This document shows, one piece after another, positions 46,026 to 55,313 of a stretch of DNA of 64,000 bases (positions are counted from its first letter, which is position 1; each line of letters begins with the position of its first letter). The notes below the pieces were generated by a model. That model was not told the origin of the DNA. It was given only the letters and a program-made list of their open reading frames with translations, and ran no database searches. The translations under genes were made by a program, and so were the position numbers. Source of the DNA: Thermasporomyces composti (GTDB lineage: Bacteria > Actinomycetota > Actinomycetes > Propionibacteriales > Actinopolymorphaceae); the NCBI RefSeq assembly GCF_003386795.1, contig NZ_QTUC01000001.1, forward strand, positions 124,001 through 188,000. Direction: 5' to 3'.

Positions 46026-47602
46026 CGGACGTCCGCGATCAGGTGGGGCGGGTTGTGGGTGTAGGTGATGGTTGGCGATCGGCCGACCGTTCCACTCACC
46101 ATCTCCAGTGCGTCCTCCAACGTCGACGCGGCCCGGAAGCCCATCCGCTGCACGGTCTTACGGTTCGCCCCAACCCACACCACGTCGCCGACGTGGTCCA
46201 TGGCGTGCGCGGCCCAGTACCACATGTAGAACGGGTGGACACCGTGGTAGGCGTACGAGGTGCGGTACAGGTGGATGTACCACGGGTCGGTGGCGTACTG
46301 CTTCTCGAAGTTCTGCTCGATCGTCGCCGGGTCGGTGGACTCGGCGAGCACCTCCTCGAAGAAGTCGATGTAGCTGGGGTGGTGCAGCTGGCTGAACTCG
46401 TACGGCACCGGGTGGTAGAGGATGACCGCGCCACCCTTCCGCACCAGCGGTTTCCCCCGGTAGGAGTTGAAGAAGTAGCCCAAGCCCATGCAGGTGGCCA
46501 GGATGGGGTTCATGGGCGCGTTGACGTTGTACGGCCCCAGGTAGGGCACGCCCATGATCAACACGTCCGTCTGCCCCTGCACCTCGACCGCCTGCTGGCG
46601 GAAGACGTTGGCGAGCGTCTTCTTGTGCACCGCTTCCGTCTCGCCCGCGTGCACCCCGGTGACACCGTACGGCGCGCGGATGCTCTGGAAGATCCGCCGC
46701 TTCAGCTTCGGCGGGGTGATCGCGAGAGCACGCCGCGCGGCGAGCATCGCGGCCTGGTCCCGGACGCTCCACTCCCACTCGCGCTTGTTCAGGAAGTCAT
46801 ACGGCGGTGGGAAGACGTCGTTGTTGAGTGTCGTCTCGATCGTGAAGATCTTGACGTGCTGGTTCAGCAGGCGTCCCATCCGCCACGCCGAGTGGTGCAT
46901 GGCTGAGTTCTCGGGATCCATGAACGAGCGGGAGTGCACCATCGTGTGACTGTTGTGGTGGTGCCGCAGTGAGCGGTACGACGCCAGACCGATCGGCACC
47001 GACTTGTGCCCGCCGTCCATGGGGACGAGGTTGATGTTGACGTAGACCAGCAGGTCGGACGTGGCCGCCCGCTTGTTGATCTCGACCTCCTCGCCCTGGT
47101 CGGTGGTGCCGATGAACTCCAGGTTGTCGGGGTCCTCGGCGTCGTGGTTGTAGAGCAGGCCCTGAGGTGCGAACGACCGGTAGACCCGCTCCCCGACCGC
47201 GTGCTTGAGCTCGCTCGGCGTCATCCGCCGATGCAACGCGAGCGCGGCGATGATGTGGACGTCGTCGACACCCCGCTCCGCGGCGATGGTGAGCACCTGC
47301 TCGATGACGCGCTGCCGGATGTCAGGAGCCCGCATCGGTGGCAGCGGCAGGGAGACGTCGTCGAACGCGATGGTGAGCCGCATGCCCGGCCGCAGCAGCG
47401 CCCGCAGGGGCTCGGAGTTCTCCGGGTTCTCCAGCGCGTGCCGGATCGCGCCGTCGACGTCACGCAACCCGGGCAGGGACTCGGGCGGGTACACCACGCG
47501 GGTTCCGATCGGGAACTTCTCCAACCGGAAGCCCTCACCCTCATGGACGACCAGCGGCGGCGTACGGTCGTCGACCTCGAGTACGAATCCTGGTCGGCTC
47601 AC
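46022..47602 (-). CDS. Divergent LarA-like (DUF2088) protein
   Basis: 526 aa, GTG start with AAGGAG 6 nt upstream. The N-terminal ~220 residues match the lactate-racemase N-terminal domain: ALALHRRMTPSEL (H124, His108-like), YNHDAEDPDNLEFIGTT, and GGHKSVPIGLASY where K200 fits the lysine that carries the nickel-pincer cofactor in LarA. The PHFFAGFSGG stretch that supplies a nickel histidine in LarA is replaced by NLVPMDGG, and the DxTR substrate motif by DDVSLPLP. The C-terminal ~300 residues differ from LarA. No larB/C/E are in the window. Overlaps both neighbours by 4 nt. Confidence 0.8.
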   Translation of the reverse strand: MSRPGFVLEVDDRTPPLVVHEGEGFRLEKFPIGTRVVYPPESLPGLRDVDGAIRHALENPENSEPLRALLRPGMRLTIAFDDVSLPLPPMRAPDIRQRVIEQVLTIAAERGVDDVHIIAALALHRRMTPSELKHAVGERVYRSFAPQGLLYNHDAEDPDNLEFIGTTDQGEEVEINKRAATSDLLVYVNINLVPMDGGHKSVPIGLASYRSLRHHHNSHTMVHSRSFMDPENSAMHHSAWRMGRLLNQHVKIFTIETTLNNDVFPPPYDFLNKREWEWSVRDQAAMLAARRALAITPPKLKRRIFQSIRAPYGVTGVHAGETEAVHKKTLANVFRQQAVEVQGQTDVLIMGVPYLGPYNVNAPMNPILATCMGLGYFFNSYRGKPLVRKGGAVILYHPVPYEFSQLHHPSYIDFFEEVLAESTDPATIEQNFEKQYATDPWYIHLYRTSYAYHGVHPFYMWYWAAHAMDHVGDVVWVGANRKTVQRMGFRAASTLEDALEMVSGTVGRSPTITYTHNPPHLIADVR

Positions 47603-48783
47603 CTGCTGCTCCTTACGTCGAACGCCACCTTCACGGTCCCCAACCTGCCCGCGGAGTGCGCGTGGTCGAGTGCCTCCCGCCAGCGGTACAGCGGGTACCG
47701 GCCCCCGACCACACCGTCGAGTGGTGCGGTGGCCGCGAGTTCGAACGCGGTCTCGAACGCCTCCCGGCCGGGCGAAGCGTAGGTGCCGGTCACCTCGAGC
47801 TCGCGGAACCACACCGGCGACAGGTCGACACCACTCGCTGGCATCCCTGACAGTACGACGCGGCCGCCGGCCCGGGTCACCCGGAGCACGGTGTTGAGGG
47901 ACTCCTTGCTGCCCACCGCGTCGATGGCGACGTCGACGCCGCCGAGCAGGAACTCGCCACCCCGCTCGGGTGTCAGCCGGAAGGCCTGCGTGGTGCGCCG
48001 CACCCGTGCTGGCACCTCGTCGGGCGCCAGCACGTCGGTGGCGCCGAACGCCTTCGCCAGCTCACGCTGGCGTGGGTACTTGGCCACGACGCTGATCCGA
48101 CCCGCGTTGGTCAGCTCCCGCACCGCCAGCGTGGCGAAAAGGCCGACCGCTCCCGCGCCTGAGATCAGCACCGATCCGCCCTCAGGCACCTGCGCGCGTC
48201 GAGCGGTGTGGACCGCGCAGGCCAGCGGTTCGACGAGCACCGCTCGTTCGTCGGACAGGTCGTCCGGCACCGGGTGGAGCTGGCTTCGGTGGGCCACGAG
48301 CAGACCGCCCCAACCGCCGCCGGTGTCGGCGCAGTACCCGGTCTGGAGTCCCGGCGACACGTGCCCGACCGTCACCCGGTCACACCGGTTGGTGTCACCG
48401 CGGGCACAGGACTCACACCGCTCGACTCCTCGTGCGGCGCACGCGAGCACCGGGTCGAGCACGACGCGCGTGCCCTGCGGGAGGTCCTCGCAGTCGTCCT
48501 GCAAGACGCCCACCACTTCATGGCCCGGCACGAACGGCATCGAGACCAGAGCTGAGAAATAGAGAGAGGTCTGGCCGAACAACGCGCCCAGGTCGGAGCC
48601 GCAGATGCCCGAGAGGATGGGCTGGACCCTGGCCCACCCGGGCCCGGAGACGCGTGGCTCCTCCCGGTTGACCAGACGAACCGGCGCGGCGGGTCCGGTG
48701 AGGATACCGGGGATCCGACCACCGACCGCCCGGGCCGCGACGTAGCGGGGCAACGAGCGGTACATCTCCAACGCGAGCATCAT
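47599..48783 (-). CDS. Zinc-dependent alcohol dehydrogenase family protein
   Basis: 394 aa, medium-chain dehydrogenase. Catalytic zinc: GICGSD and GHEVVG. Structural-zinc-like cysteines CESCARGDTNRC. Cofactor fold SGAGAVGLFATL. An N-terminal extension (~45 residues) precedes the GroES domain. It shares 4 nt with both neighbours. In this operon it could oxidise a fatty alcohol or reduce an aldehyde. Confidence 0.9.
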   Translation of the reverse strand: MMLALEMYRSLPRYVAARAVGGRIPGILTGPAAPVRLVNREEPRVSGPGWARVQPILSGICGSDLGALFGQTSLYFSALVSMPFVPGHEVVGVLQDDCEDLPQGTRVVLDPVLACAARGVERCESCARGDTNRCDRVTVGHVSPGLQTGYCADTGGGWGGLLVAHRSQLHPVPDDLSDERAVLVEPLACAVHTARRAQVPEGGSVLISGAGAVGLFATLAVRELTNAGRISVVAKYPRQRELAKAFGATDVLAPDEVPARVRRTTQAFRLTPERGGEFLLGGVDVAIDAVGSKESLNTVLRVTRAGGRVVLSGMPASGVDLSPVWFRELEVTGTYASPGREAFETAFELAATAPLDGVVGGRYPLYRWREALDHAHSAGRLGTVKVAFDVRSSR

Positions 48784-51065
48784 GAGGCTGGTTCCCCCGT
48801 CAGGTCACGGTCGGGCAGGGTCAGTCGGGACACCGTGCCCGAGGTCTTCCAGTCCTCCACGGGCCACCGGCCCTTGCGGGCCTCCCGCCACAGGTGGACG
48901 TCCGGGCTCACCGCCACCGGCCGGCCGACCGCCCGCAGCATCGGCAGGTCGGAGTGGCTGTCGGCGTAGGCGTAGGACCGGGTCAGGTCGAAGCCGTGCG
49001 TGCTGGCGTACCTGCGCAGCCACGCGGCTCGGGCTTCTCCCACCAACGGTGGCGAGGTGAGGAACCCGGTGCACCGGCCCCAGTCGTCGGTAGCGAGATC
49101 GGCGGCGACGATCTCGTCGAACAACGGCGCGAGTGGCCTCGTCAGCGGCCGGATCGCGCCCGTGATGAGCACGGTGCGGTGACCGGCCGCCCGGTGCGCG
49201 CGAACCCTGCGCAACGCGGCGCCCGAGACCCGTTCCAGGATGTGCGGGGTGAGGATCTCGTCGACGATGCGCTCCAGCTCGGCCAGGTCGGCACCCTGGT
49301 AGCGGCGGTAGACCGCGCGCAGGAAGCCACCTCGGTCACGGCGCTCGGCGGCGATGAAGCCGGGCAGCTTCCGCAGTAGCACGCCGATCTCCCGCAGTCT
49401 CCCCACGCGGTCAAGCTCGGGCAGCCGCAGCCACAAGTAGGTCTCGATCACGTTGCTCGACAGCAGGGTGCCGTCCATGTCGAACGCGGCGAGGATGTCG
49501 GAGCCCTGCGGAAGCTCCTTGGCGACCGTCGGCGCCCGCCGGCCGCGGCGTCGCCGGATGACGTCGTACTGCCGCATCGACTTCGTGACGCTCGGGCAGT
49601 GGACGTCGATGAGGTAGTGCTTCCAGTCGATGACGGACGTGTCGAAGGCGAAGACCCGTCGGTCCTCCTCGTCGAGGCTGGCGAGCAGCTCCATCGTCCG
49701 GTCGTCGGTGAAGTGCAGCTCGGCCTCGGCGTAGGGCCGGTACAGGTCCAGGTAGCGGCGCAGAAAGTCCAGCCGCCGCTGCTGCTGGTCGAGCTCTCGG
49801 GCGAGCTTGCGGACCCGCTCACCACGCGGAGCGTGCCGGACCGCCCAGTCGGCGATCTTGTGCGCCCGCTCGCTCATTCCGAGCAACCGATCGACCGCCT
49901 CCCCGCCGGGGAAACGCCACGTCGGCAGGCGAACCGCGCCGCGCTCGTTCATGTCGAACGGGTGTGCGTCGAAGTAGCTGCGGACCAGCTCGTAGAGCCG
50001 GCTGAAGGTGAGCGGGTTCCGCGAGCCCGAGCAGATGTGGAAGTACGCGGGCTTCCCCGGGGGTGGTGGCGTCGCCGCGGCCGCCAGCGTCGCCCCCACC
50101 ACGTGGTCGACGGGCACGATGTCGACGACCCCGTCCGGACTGGCGGGGAACTCCGGCAGCTCACCTCGCCCGTAGGCCAGGATCAACGGCTCGGCCATCT
50201 TGAAGCCCTCGATCCAGCCCGGGTAAGGCGTCTCCAACGCGCTCTCGATGATGCTGGGCCGGACGATCGTGACCGGGAGTGGCGCGCCGACCTCTTCGAC
50301 GACCCGCTCCCCCAAAGCCTTGGTGAAGGTGTAGACGTCGGTCCAGCCGAGGGAGCGGGCCCGCTCCCGTCCGGCCTCGACGAGCTTCTTGTCGACCCAC
50401 TCCCGCCGCCGGCGCTCGGTGTCGTGGGCCGAGGTGATCGGGCCAGCGCGGCCGTGCTCACGCTCGGCTTCCCGGCGCAGCCTGGACAGCACCCCCGGCG
50501 ACCGGGAGGTCTCCTCGATGCGGTCCCGCAACGCCTGGCCCCACCGCGCCTCCGTCCGCCAGTCGACGTTGTGCTCGACGGGGGCCTCCGGGATCGCGCC
50601 GCGGCGCCGACCGGCCGTGTAGGCGGTCGAGACGTGGACGTAGTGCGGCTCGGCGCCGCTGGCCAGGATGCGCCGCAGCAGGCGTTCGGTGCCCAGCACA
50701 TTGGTCTCGAACGCCTCGTGGATCGGAGGGTCGAACGACACGTCACCAGCGCAGTGGATGACGATGTCCAGGTCGCCAGGCAGCTCCGGCACGTCGGTGA
50801 GGTCGCCCTCGAGCACCGTGACCCGCGTGTCGAGCAGTGCTGCCGCCTCGCCTCCGTGCTTCGCCCGGATCTCCTCGAAGATCGGCTTGCTCAGCAGCTG
50901 CTCAGCGCGGGCACGTCCGGTAAGTGATCCCTTCGGGCGGACGAGCGCCACGACGTGGGTGTCCGGCAGGTCACGAAGGATGCGGTGCAGTAACGCCTCG
51001 CCCACGAAGCCGGTGACACCGGTGAGAAGCATCCGCTTCCCCTGGAGTCGTTCCCTCAGCTTCAC
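48780..51065 (-). CDS. SDR (fatty acyl-CoA reductase-like)-sterile-HAD fusion protein
   Basis: 761 aa from GTG with GAGGGG about 8 nt upstream. Domains: extended SDR with TGVTGFVG (15-22) and YTFTKALGE (YxxxK) typical of the NAD-binding_4/FAR type (~10-390); a sterile-like region (~400-510); then a HAD-IB phosphatase beginning AAFDMDGTLLSSN (~525) with VLITGAIRP and ADSHSDLPMLRA. So one chain can combine reduction of an acyl thioester with hydrolysis of a phosphoester. First gene of the four-gene operon; substrates unknown. Confidence 0.88.
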   Translation of the reverse strand: MKLRERLQGKRMLLTGVTGFVGEALLHRILRDLPDTHVVALVRPKGSLTGRARAEQLLSKPIFEEIRAKHGGEAAALLDTRVTVLEGDLTDVPELPGDLDIVIHCAGDVSFDPPIHEAFETNVLGTERLLRRILASGAEPHYVHVSTAYTAGRRRGAIPEAPVEHNVDWRTEARWGQALRDRIEETSRSPGVLSRLRREAEREHGRAGPITSAHDTERRRREWVDKKLVEAGRERARSLGWTDVYTFTKALGERVVEEVGAPLPVTIVRPSIIESALETPYPGWIEGFKMAEPLILAYGRGELPEFPASPDGVVDIVPVDHVVGATLAAAATPPPPGKPAYFHICSGSRNPLTFSRLYELVRSYFDAHPFDMNERGAVRLPTWRFPGGEAVDRLLGMSERAHKIADWAVRHAPRGERVRKLARELDQQQRRLDFLRRYLDLYRPYAEAELHFTDDRTMELLASLDEEDRRVFAFDTSVIDWKHYLIDVHCPSVTKSMRQYDVIRRRRGRRAPTVAKELPQGSDILAAFDMDGTLLSSNVIETYLWLRLPELDRVGRLREIGVLLRKLPGFIAAERRDRGGFLRAVYRRYQGADLAELERIVDEILTPHILERVSGAALRRVRAHRAAGHRTVLITGAIRPLTRPLAPLFDEIVAADLATDDWGRCTGFLTSPPLVGEARAAWLRRYASTHGFDLTRSYAYADSHSDLPMLRAVGRPVAVSPDVHLWREARKGRWPVEDWKTSGTVSRLTLPDRDLTGEPAS

Positions 51066-51179
51066 TGGCGCTTCCCCTCTTGTCGGCAGCACGGAGCACG
51101 CCCCCGGACGTGTGCTGCCACACCCTATCCGGACGCTCTGCGTGACAGCGGGAACCCACTCAGAATGCGGCCCAGCTTG

Positions 51180-51899
51180 TCAGCCCACCGCAGCGAGAGC
51201 TTCCTCGAGAGTGAACGCGCCGGTGTAGAGCGCCGTCCCGACGATCGCCCCCTCCACCCCGAGTGGGACGAGCTTCGCGATGGCTCGCAGGTCCTCGAGC
51301 GTGGAGACCCCGCCGGAGGCGATGATCGGCCGATCGGTCGCCGCGCACACGGAGCGGAGCAGATCCAGGTTGGGGCCCTGGAGCATGCCGTCCTTGTTGA
51401 CGTCGGTGACGACGTAGCGGGCGCAGCCTTCGGCGTCGAGGCGGGCCAGCGTCTCGAACAGGTCGCCGCCCTCGCGGGTCCACCCACGAGCGGCGAGCGT
51501 ACGGCCACGGACGTCCAGGCCGATCGCCACCCGGTCGCCGTACTCGGCGATCGCCTTCGCGCACCAGGTGGGGTTCTCCAGCGCGGCGGTGCCGATGTTG
51601 ACGCGGGCGGCACCAGCGCTCATCGCCCAGTGCAGCGAGTCGTCGTCGCGCAGCCCACCAGACAGCTCCACCTGCACGTCGACCCGCCGGATGATCTCGG
51701 CGAGGAGATCCCGGTTGTGACCGCGCCCGAACGCCGCGTCGAGATCGACCAGGTGGATCCACTCGGCACCGGCCCGCTGCCAGCGCAGCGCGGCCTCGAT
51801 GGGGTCGCCGTACTGTCCGCCGGTGCCGGCACGCCCCTGGACCAGCTGGACGGCCTGTCCGTCCGAGACGTCGACGGCGGGAAGAAGGACCAGGCTCAT
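51180..51899 (-). CDS. hisA: Phosphoribosyl isomerase (HisA; probably bifunctional PriA)
   Basis: 239 aa TIM barrel. [18 protein letters not shown] has the first catalytic Asp; [13 protein letters not shown] the second. The actinobacterial PriA hallmark loop [10 protein letters not shown] is present, which allows the enzyme to isomerise both ProFAR and PRA. That would replace TrpF, for which no gene is seen. Start ATG 51899. Confidence 0.95.
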   Translation of the reverse strand: MSLVLLPAVDVSDGQAVQLVQGRAGTGGQYGDPIEAALRWQRAGAEWIHLVDLDAAFGRGHNRDLLAEIIRRVDVQVELSGGLRDDDSLHWAMSAGAARVNIGTAALENPTWCAKAIAEYGDRVAIGLDVRGRTLAARGWTREGGDLFETLARLDAEGCARYVVTDVNKDGMLQGPNLDLLRSVCAATDRPIIASGGVSTLEDLRAIAKLVPLGVEGAIVGTALYTGAFTLEEALAAVG

Positions 51900-52004
51900 G
51901 ACGTCCGCCTCACCTCGCTCATGTCCGCGCAGGGTATCCCCTCGCAGGGACGGCCGGCTCACGGCCCAGGCGACTCCGCCTGGAGACCACGCGACCCCCT
52001 CGCG

Positions 52005-52625
52005 TCACGTCCGCTCGCCGCTTCGTTCGGGACGGATCCGGCAGCGCTCCGCGTGGACGATGTGCACGAGGTTCATGGCAGCGACCTCCACGTCGTCGTT
52101 GACGATCTCGTAGCGGAAGAGGTGCCGCTCCCGAAGCTCCTCCTCGGCCTTGCGCAGTCGGAGGGCGATCTTGTCCGGGCTGTCCGTGCCTCGACGGTAG
52201 AGCCGCTCCCGAAGCGCCTCGAACGAGGGTGGGGAGAGGAAGACGAGCACCGCGTCGGGGTGGCTGGCCAGCACCTGCTTGGCGCCTTGGACCTCGATCT
52301 CGAGCAGGACGTCCAACCCCGCCGCCAGCCGGTCCTCCACCCAGGCGCGGGGTGTGCCGTAGTAGGCGCCGGCGAACTCGGCCCACTCGAGCAGCTCACC
52401 CGCCGCGCGCAGCTTGGCGAACTGCTCCTCGGTGCGGAAGAAGTAGTCCACGCCCTCGATCTCGTGGGCACGCCGCGGACGGGTCGTCACCGAAACCGAC
52501 AACACCATCCGGGGGCACCGGGCCAGCGCGAGCTCGCGGACGACTCCCTTGCCCACGCCGGAGGGTCCGGTCAGGACGATCAAGTTGCCGGGTCGGATCC
52601 CGTCCCGACCCTGGTCGGGGCACAT
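52005..52625 (-). CDS. Guanylate-kinase-like protein inside the his cluster
   Basis: 206 aa. P-loop GPSGVGKGVV, GMP-binding SVSVTTRPRRAHEIEGVDYF, EWAEFAGAYYGTP and the lid region YRRGTDSPDKIALRL: all core guanylate kinase elements. The P-loop lacks the usual S/T after GK+1 (GKGVV rather than GKGTV or GKSTV). Housekeeping gmk normally sits next to rpoZ, so this is either a relocated or a second copy. 105 bp from hisA, 140 bp from hisH, same strand. Confidence 0.9.
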   Translation of the reverse strand: MCPDQGRDGIRPGNLIVLTGPSGVGKGVVRELALARCPRMVLSVSVTTRPRRAHEIEGVDYFFRTEEQFAKLRAAGELLEWAEFAGAYYGTPRAWVEDRLAAGLDVLLEIEVQGAKQVLASHPDAVLVFLSPPSFEALRERLYRRGTDSPDKIALRLRKAEEELRERHLFRYEIVNDDVEVAAMNLVHIVHAERCRIRPERSGERT

Positions 52626-52765
52626 AAGCCCGAATCTAGCGGGGGCACCTCCGGGACGCCCGGACCTCCGCGGTGTCCCGAGCCCCAGAACCTGCACGCG
52701 TCACCAAGGCTGTACCGCCAGCGAGCGGATGCCGGAGGCCACCGGCACGAGAGGCTCAGCCGAGG

Positions 52766-53404
52766 TCAGCGGAGAGTCGTGAGCCAGTTCTTCAGAACCT
52801 GCGCGCCGGCGTCGCCGGACTTCTCCGGGTGGAACTGGGTCGCCCACAATGGGCCGTTCTCCACGGCGGAGACGAAGCGGTCGCCCCCGTACGGCGTCCA
52901 GGTCACCAAGGGTGTACGGAAGTGCCCGCTTCCCTCGAGCAGCCACTGGCGCACGGCGTAGGAGTGGACGAAGTAGAAGCGTTCCTGCGACACCCCCGCG
53001 AAGAGCGCGGAGTCGTCCGGCGCCTCCACGACATTCCACCCCATGTGGGGCACGATGGGCGCGCGCAGACGCTCGACGACGCCCGGCCACTCGCCGCAGC
53101 CCTCGGTCTCCTCCCCGTGCTCGATTCCTCGTTCGAAGAGGATCTGCATCCCCACGCAGATGCCAAGCACCGGTCGGGAACCGGCGAGCCGGCGTCCGAT
53201 CAACTGGGCACCCCGCACCCGCCGCAGGCCGGCCATGCAAGCGGCGAAGGCGCCCACGCCGGGAACCACCAGTCCGTCGGCCTCCATCGCCGCGTCGTAG
53301 TCGCCGGTGACCTCGACGTCCGCACCGACCCGAGCCAACGCGCGTTCAGCAGACCGGAGGTTCCCCGATCCGTAGTCGAGGACCACGACCCGTGGTCGCT
53401 TCAT
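52766..53404 (-). CDS. hisH: Imidazole glycerol phosphate synthase, glutaminase subunit
   Basis: 212 aa class-I glutamine amidotransferase. Nucleophile in GICVGMQ; His-Glu pair in [22 protein letters not shown] at the N-terminus is typical of HisH. GGGAGGAGG ribosome site about 11 nt before ATG. Confidence 0.97.
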   Translation of the reverse strand: MKRPRVVVLDYGSGNLRSAERALARVGADVEVTGDYDAAMEADGLVVPGVGAFAACMAGLRRVRGAQLIGRRLAGSRPVLGICVGMQILFERGIEHGEETEGCGEWPGVVERLRAPIVPHMGWNVVEAPDDSALFAGVSQERFYFVHSYAVRQWLLEGSGHFRTPLVTWTPYGGDRFVSAVENGPLWATQFHPEKSGDAGAQVLKNWLTTLR

Positions 53405-53429
53405 CCGCGCAGCTTCCTCCTCCCTGATC

Positions 53430-53579
53430 TCATCGGGTGGACTCGCGCATGCCGGCCCACAAGAAGATGGCGGCGAGCACGGCCAAGGTCAGCGAGACCC
53501 ACAGTGGCCGGCGCTGCTGTCGAGTCGCGATCACGCCACCGACGAGGAGGCCAGCCAGAGCGAAGAACACGTACTGCAC
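53430..53579 (-). CDS. Small membrane peptide between hisB and hisH
   Basis: 49 aa, GTG start 9 nt after the hisB stop. Two hydrophobic segments ([14 protein letters not shown] and [18 protein letters not shown]) separated by a basic RQQRR turn form a helical hairpin. Its stop lies inside the ribosome-site region for hisH. Similar short membrane ORFs occur at this position in other actinobacteria. Role unknown; too short for most gene callers. Confidence 0.65.
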   Translation of the reverse strand: MQYVFFALAGLLVGGVIATRQQRRPLWVSLTLAVLAAIFLWAGMRESTR

Positions 53580-53588
53580 CGTGGTCGC

Positions 53589-54233
53589 CTACGCGGTCAG
53601 GTCGTCGGATCTGCCCTCGCCCCCGAGGACTCCCTTGGTGCTGGGCACGCCGGTCTCCCTCGGATCGAGCGCCACAGCGTCCCGTAGCGCGCGGGCGAGC
53701 GCTTTGAACTGCGCCTCGACGATGTGGTGGGGGTCGCGTCCCGCGAGCACCCGAACGTGCAGACAGATCGCAGCGTGGAACGCCAGCGTCTCCAGGATGT
53801 GCCGGGTGAGTGAACCGGTGAAGTGGCCGCCGATCATCGCGTAGGCCTGACCCTCCGGCTCTCCGGTGTGGACGCAGTAGGGACGTCCCGCCACGTCGAC
53901 GACGACCTGGACCAAGGCCTCGTCGAGTGGCACGGTCGCGTCGGCGAACCGTCTGATCCCTCGCTTGTCGCCGAGCGCCTGGCGCAACGCCTGCCCGAGG
54001 ACGATCGCGGTGTCCTCCACCGTGTGGTGGACGTCGACGTCGATGTCACCTTGAGCGCGGACGGTGAGGTCGAACAAGGCGTGGCGGCCAAGCTGGTCGA
54101 GCATGTGGTCGTAGAACGGGACACCGGTGGACACGTCCACCCGCCCGGTGCCGTCGAGATCGAGCTCGACGATCACCTTGCTTTCCTTGGTTTCCCGCTC
54201 GATTCGAGCGCGCCGCGCTCCCCGGTCACTCAC
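53589..54233 (-). CDS. hisB: Imidazoleglycerol-phosphate dehydratase
   Basis: 214 aa, dehydratase only (no phosphatase domain). Two manganese-binding histidine clusters: [13 protein letters not shown] and [12 protein letters not shown], plus [18 protein letters not shown] start overlaps hisC by 4 nt. Confidence 0.97.
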   Translation of the reverse strand: MSDRGARRARIERETKESKVIVELDLDGTGRVDVSTGVPFYDHMLDQLGRHALFDLTVRAQGDIDVDVHHTVEDTAIVLGQALRQALGDKRGIRRFADATVPLDEALVQVVVDVAGRPYCVHTGEPEGQAYAMIGGHFTGSLTRHILETLAFHAAICLHVRVLAGRDPHHIVEAQFKALARALRDAVALDPRETGVPSTKGVLGGEGRSDDLTA

Positions 54234-55312
54234 AACGCCAGCACCTCCCGCAACGCGGCCCGGAACGCCGTCATCTCCTCGAACGTACCGATCGAGACTC
54301 GCAGCCAGCCGTCCGGGCCGGTCTCCCGGATGAGCACGCCCCGGTCGAGCAGCCCCTTCCAGACCGCGTGCCGGTCCTCGAAACGACCGAAGAGGACGAA
54401 GTTGGCGTCGGAGTCGATCGCCTCCAGGCCGAGGCCACGCAGCCAGCTCACCGTCTGGTCACGACGCGCGCGGAGCTCGTCCACACGGGCCAGCAGCTCG
54501 TCGGCGTGCCGCAGGGCGGCGAGCGCCACCGCCTGGCTCACCGCCGACAGGTGGTACGGCAACCGGACGATCCGCAAGGCGTCGACCACGGCGGGGTCGG
54601 CGGCCAGGTAGCCCAGGCGCCCGCCCGCGAGCGCGAACGCCTTCGACATGGTCCGGGTCACCACCAGACGGGGGTACGACGGCAGCAACGTCAGCGCGCT
54701 CGGCGTGCCCTCCCGGCGGAACTCGGCGTAGGCCTCGTCGACGACGACCATGCCGGGCGCCACGGCACAGATCCGTTCGATCACCTCGAGCGGCAGCGAC
54801 GTGCCCGTGGGATTGTTGGGCGAGGCGAGAAAGACCACCGACGGCTTGTGGTGGACGATCTCCCGCACGGCGCGCTCGGGGTCGATGGTGAAGTCGTCGG
54901 AGCGGGGAACGGTGAGCCAGGTGGTGTTCGTGTCCCGGGCGTACTCGGGATACATCGAGTACGTCGGCTCGAAGGACATCGCCACCCGTCCGGGCCCGCC
55001 GAACGCCTGAAGGATCTGCAGCATCACCTCGTTGGAGCCGTTCGCCGCCCAGACGTTGTTGGCGGTGAGGCCGTGTCCGAGGTACGTGGCGAGAGCGCGA
55101 CGCAGCTCGAGGGCCTCCCGGTCGGGGTACCGGTTGAGCCCGCGGGCCGCTTCGGCCACCGAGCGCGCGATGTCGGCGACGACCGCCTCCGACGGCGGGT
55201 AGGGGTTCTCGTTGACGTTGAGCCGAACCGCCACGTCGAGCTGGGGCGCGCCGTACGGCTCTTGGTCCCGCAGATCGTCTCTCAGCGGAAGATCGGCGAG
55301 TGTCTGGCCCAT
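54230..55312 (-). CDS. hisC: Histidinol-phosphate aminotransferase
   Basis: 360 aa, class-I/II aminotransferase. [10 protein letters not shown] at the N-terminus, substrate loop [16 protein letters not shown], and PLP lysine in [16 protein letters not shown]. One nucleotide separates it from the phosphatase gene upstream; overlaps hisB by 4 nt. Confidence 0.97.
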   Translation of the reverse strand: MGQTLADLPLRDDLRDQEPYGAPQLDVAVRLNVNENPYPPSEAVVADIARSVAEAARGLNRYPDREALELRRALATYLGHGLTANNVWAANGSNEVMLQILQAFGGPGRVAMSFEPTYSMYPEYARDTNTTWLTVPRSDDFTIDPERAVREIVHHKPSVVFLASPNNPTGTSLPLEVIERICAVAPGMVVVDEAYAEFRREGTPSALTLLPSYPRLVVTRTMSKAFALAGGRLGYLAADPAVVDALRIVRLPYHLSAVSQAVALAALRHADELLARVDELRARRDQTVSWLRGLGLEAIDSDANFVLFGRFEDRHAVWKGLLDRGVLIRETGPDGWLRVSIGTFEEMTAFRAALREVLAL

Positions 55313-55313
55313 C

